From the NCBI GenBank assembly GCA_004295085.1, contig SHNF01000005.1, forward strand, positions 301,092 to 365,091: a stretch of 64,000 nucleotides of DNA, in the 5' to 3' direction. The stretch's first letter is position 1, and each line of letters begins with the position of its first letter. The notes under the pieces are model-generated. The model was given only the letters and a program-made list of their open reading frames with translations. It had not been told where the DNA came from and searched no databases. Below are positions 63,992-64,000 of this stretch, in pieces. The stretch comes from Planctomycetota bacterium (GTDB taxonomy: Bacteria > Planctomycetota > UBA1135). The translations under genes were made by a program, and so were the position numbers.

Positions 63992-64000
63992 GCCGCGTCC

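Overview
The window is a very GC-rich bacterial chromosome segment (third positions are almost all G or C) with tightly packed genes, many overlapping as ATGA or GTGA. Several proteins imply an outer membrane: a beta-barrel porin, many lipoproteins and a YbaY-like protein. FG-GAP secreted proteins, a GldG/DUF4340/ABC-2 module and stand-alone gluzincin-like lipoproteins fit Planctomycetota or a similar high-GC diderm lineage. No rRNA or other marker fixes the phylum, so this is an inference. I found no tRNA, rRNA, CRISPR array, transposase, integrase or phage gene. Apart from the secreted-protein stretch, the content is housekeeping.

Layout. 1-3.8 kb (minus): mobB, then a zinc-type outer-membrane porin and a ZnuA/C/B ABC transporter that runs off the left edge. 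3.9-9.8 kb: an ECF sigma factor, a small Cys/His exported protein, a WalJ-type hydrolase, a GT2 and PAP2 pair, an M28 lipoprotein, a DUF421 pair and an SRPBCC protein. 9.9-18.2 kb (minus): phosphoesterase, yidC, mnmE, nrdR, smc. 18.3-22.1 kb: a PPIC chaperone, then hisS, nadD and a WecA-like transferase. 22.2-30.1 kb (plus): six exported proteins in a row, headed by a 66-residue lipoprotein with its own strong promoter and terminator. 30.2-36.7 kb: beta-lactamase-like lipoprotein, gluQ, PqqB-like lipoprotein, aquaporin, larC, comF, a membrane protein. 36.8-40.9 kb (plus): gatC-gatA-gatB, a small membrane protein, pcm. 40.9-43.2 kb: DUF1579 protein, a Rieske-flavodoxin fusion flanked by a near-identical 25-bp direct repeat, and a YbaY-like lipoprotein. 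43.2-51.3 kb (minus): a complete tryptophan supraoperon, trpL-trpE-trpG-trpD-trpC-trpF-trpB-trpA, then a shortened chorismate-mutase-like gene and aroF. 51.4-55.4 kb: a secreted protein, a DUF486 protein, guaB-guaA. 55.4-60.4 kb: a degenerate peptidase-like protein and a homodimeric-type pyruvate dehydrogenase E1. 60.5-64 kb (minus): GldF/GldG/DUF4340-type ABC module.

Two signals stand out. First, upstream of trpE there is a full ribosome-mediated attenuator: a leader peptide with three Trp codons (WTWRW), competing antiterminator and terminator helices, and a promoter whose -10 box is only 7 nt before the leader ATG, so the leader mRNA should be leaderless. Second, that arrangement is not unique: fourteen transcription-unit starts across the window carry a TANNNT box 5-9 nt before the start codon, mostly without any Shine-Dalgarno, which predicts widespread leaderless transcription in this organism. 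Several start codons here were chosen with that in mind.
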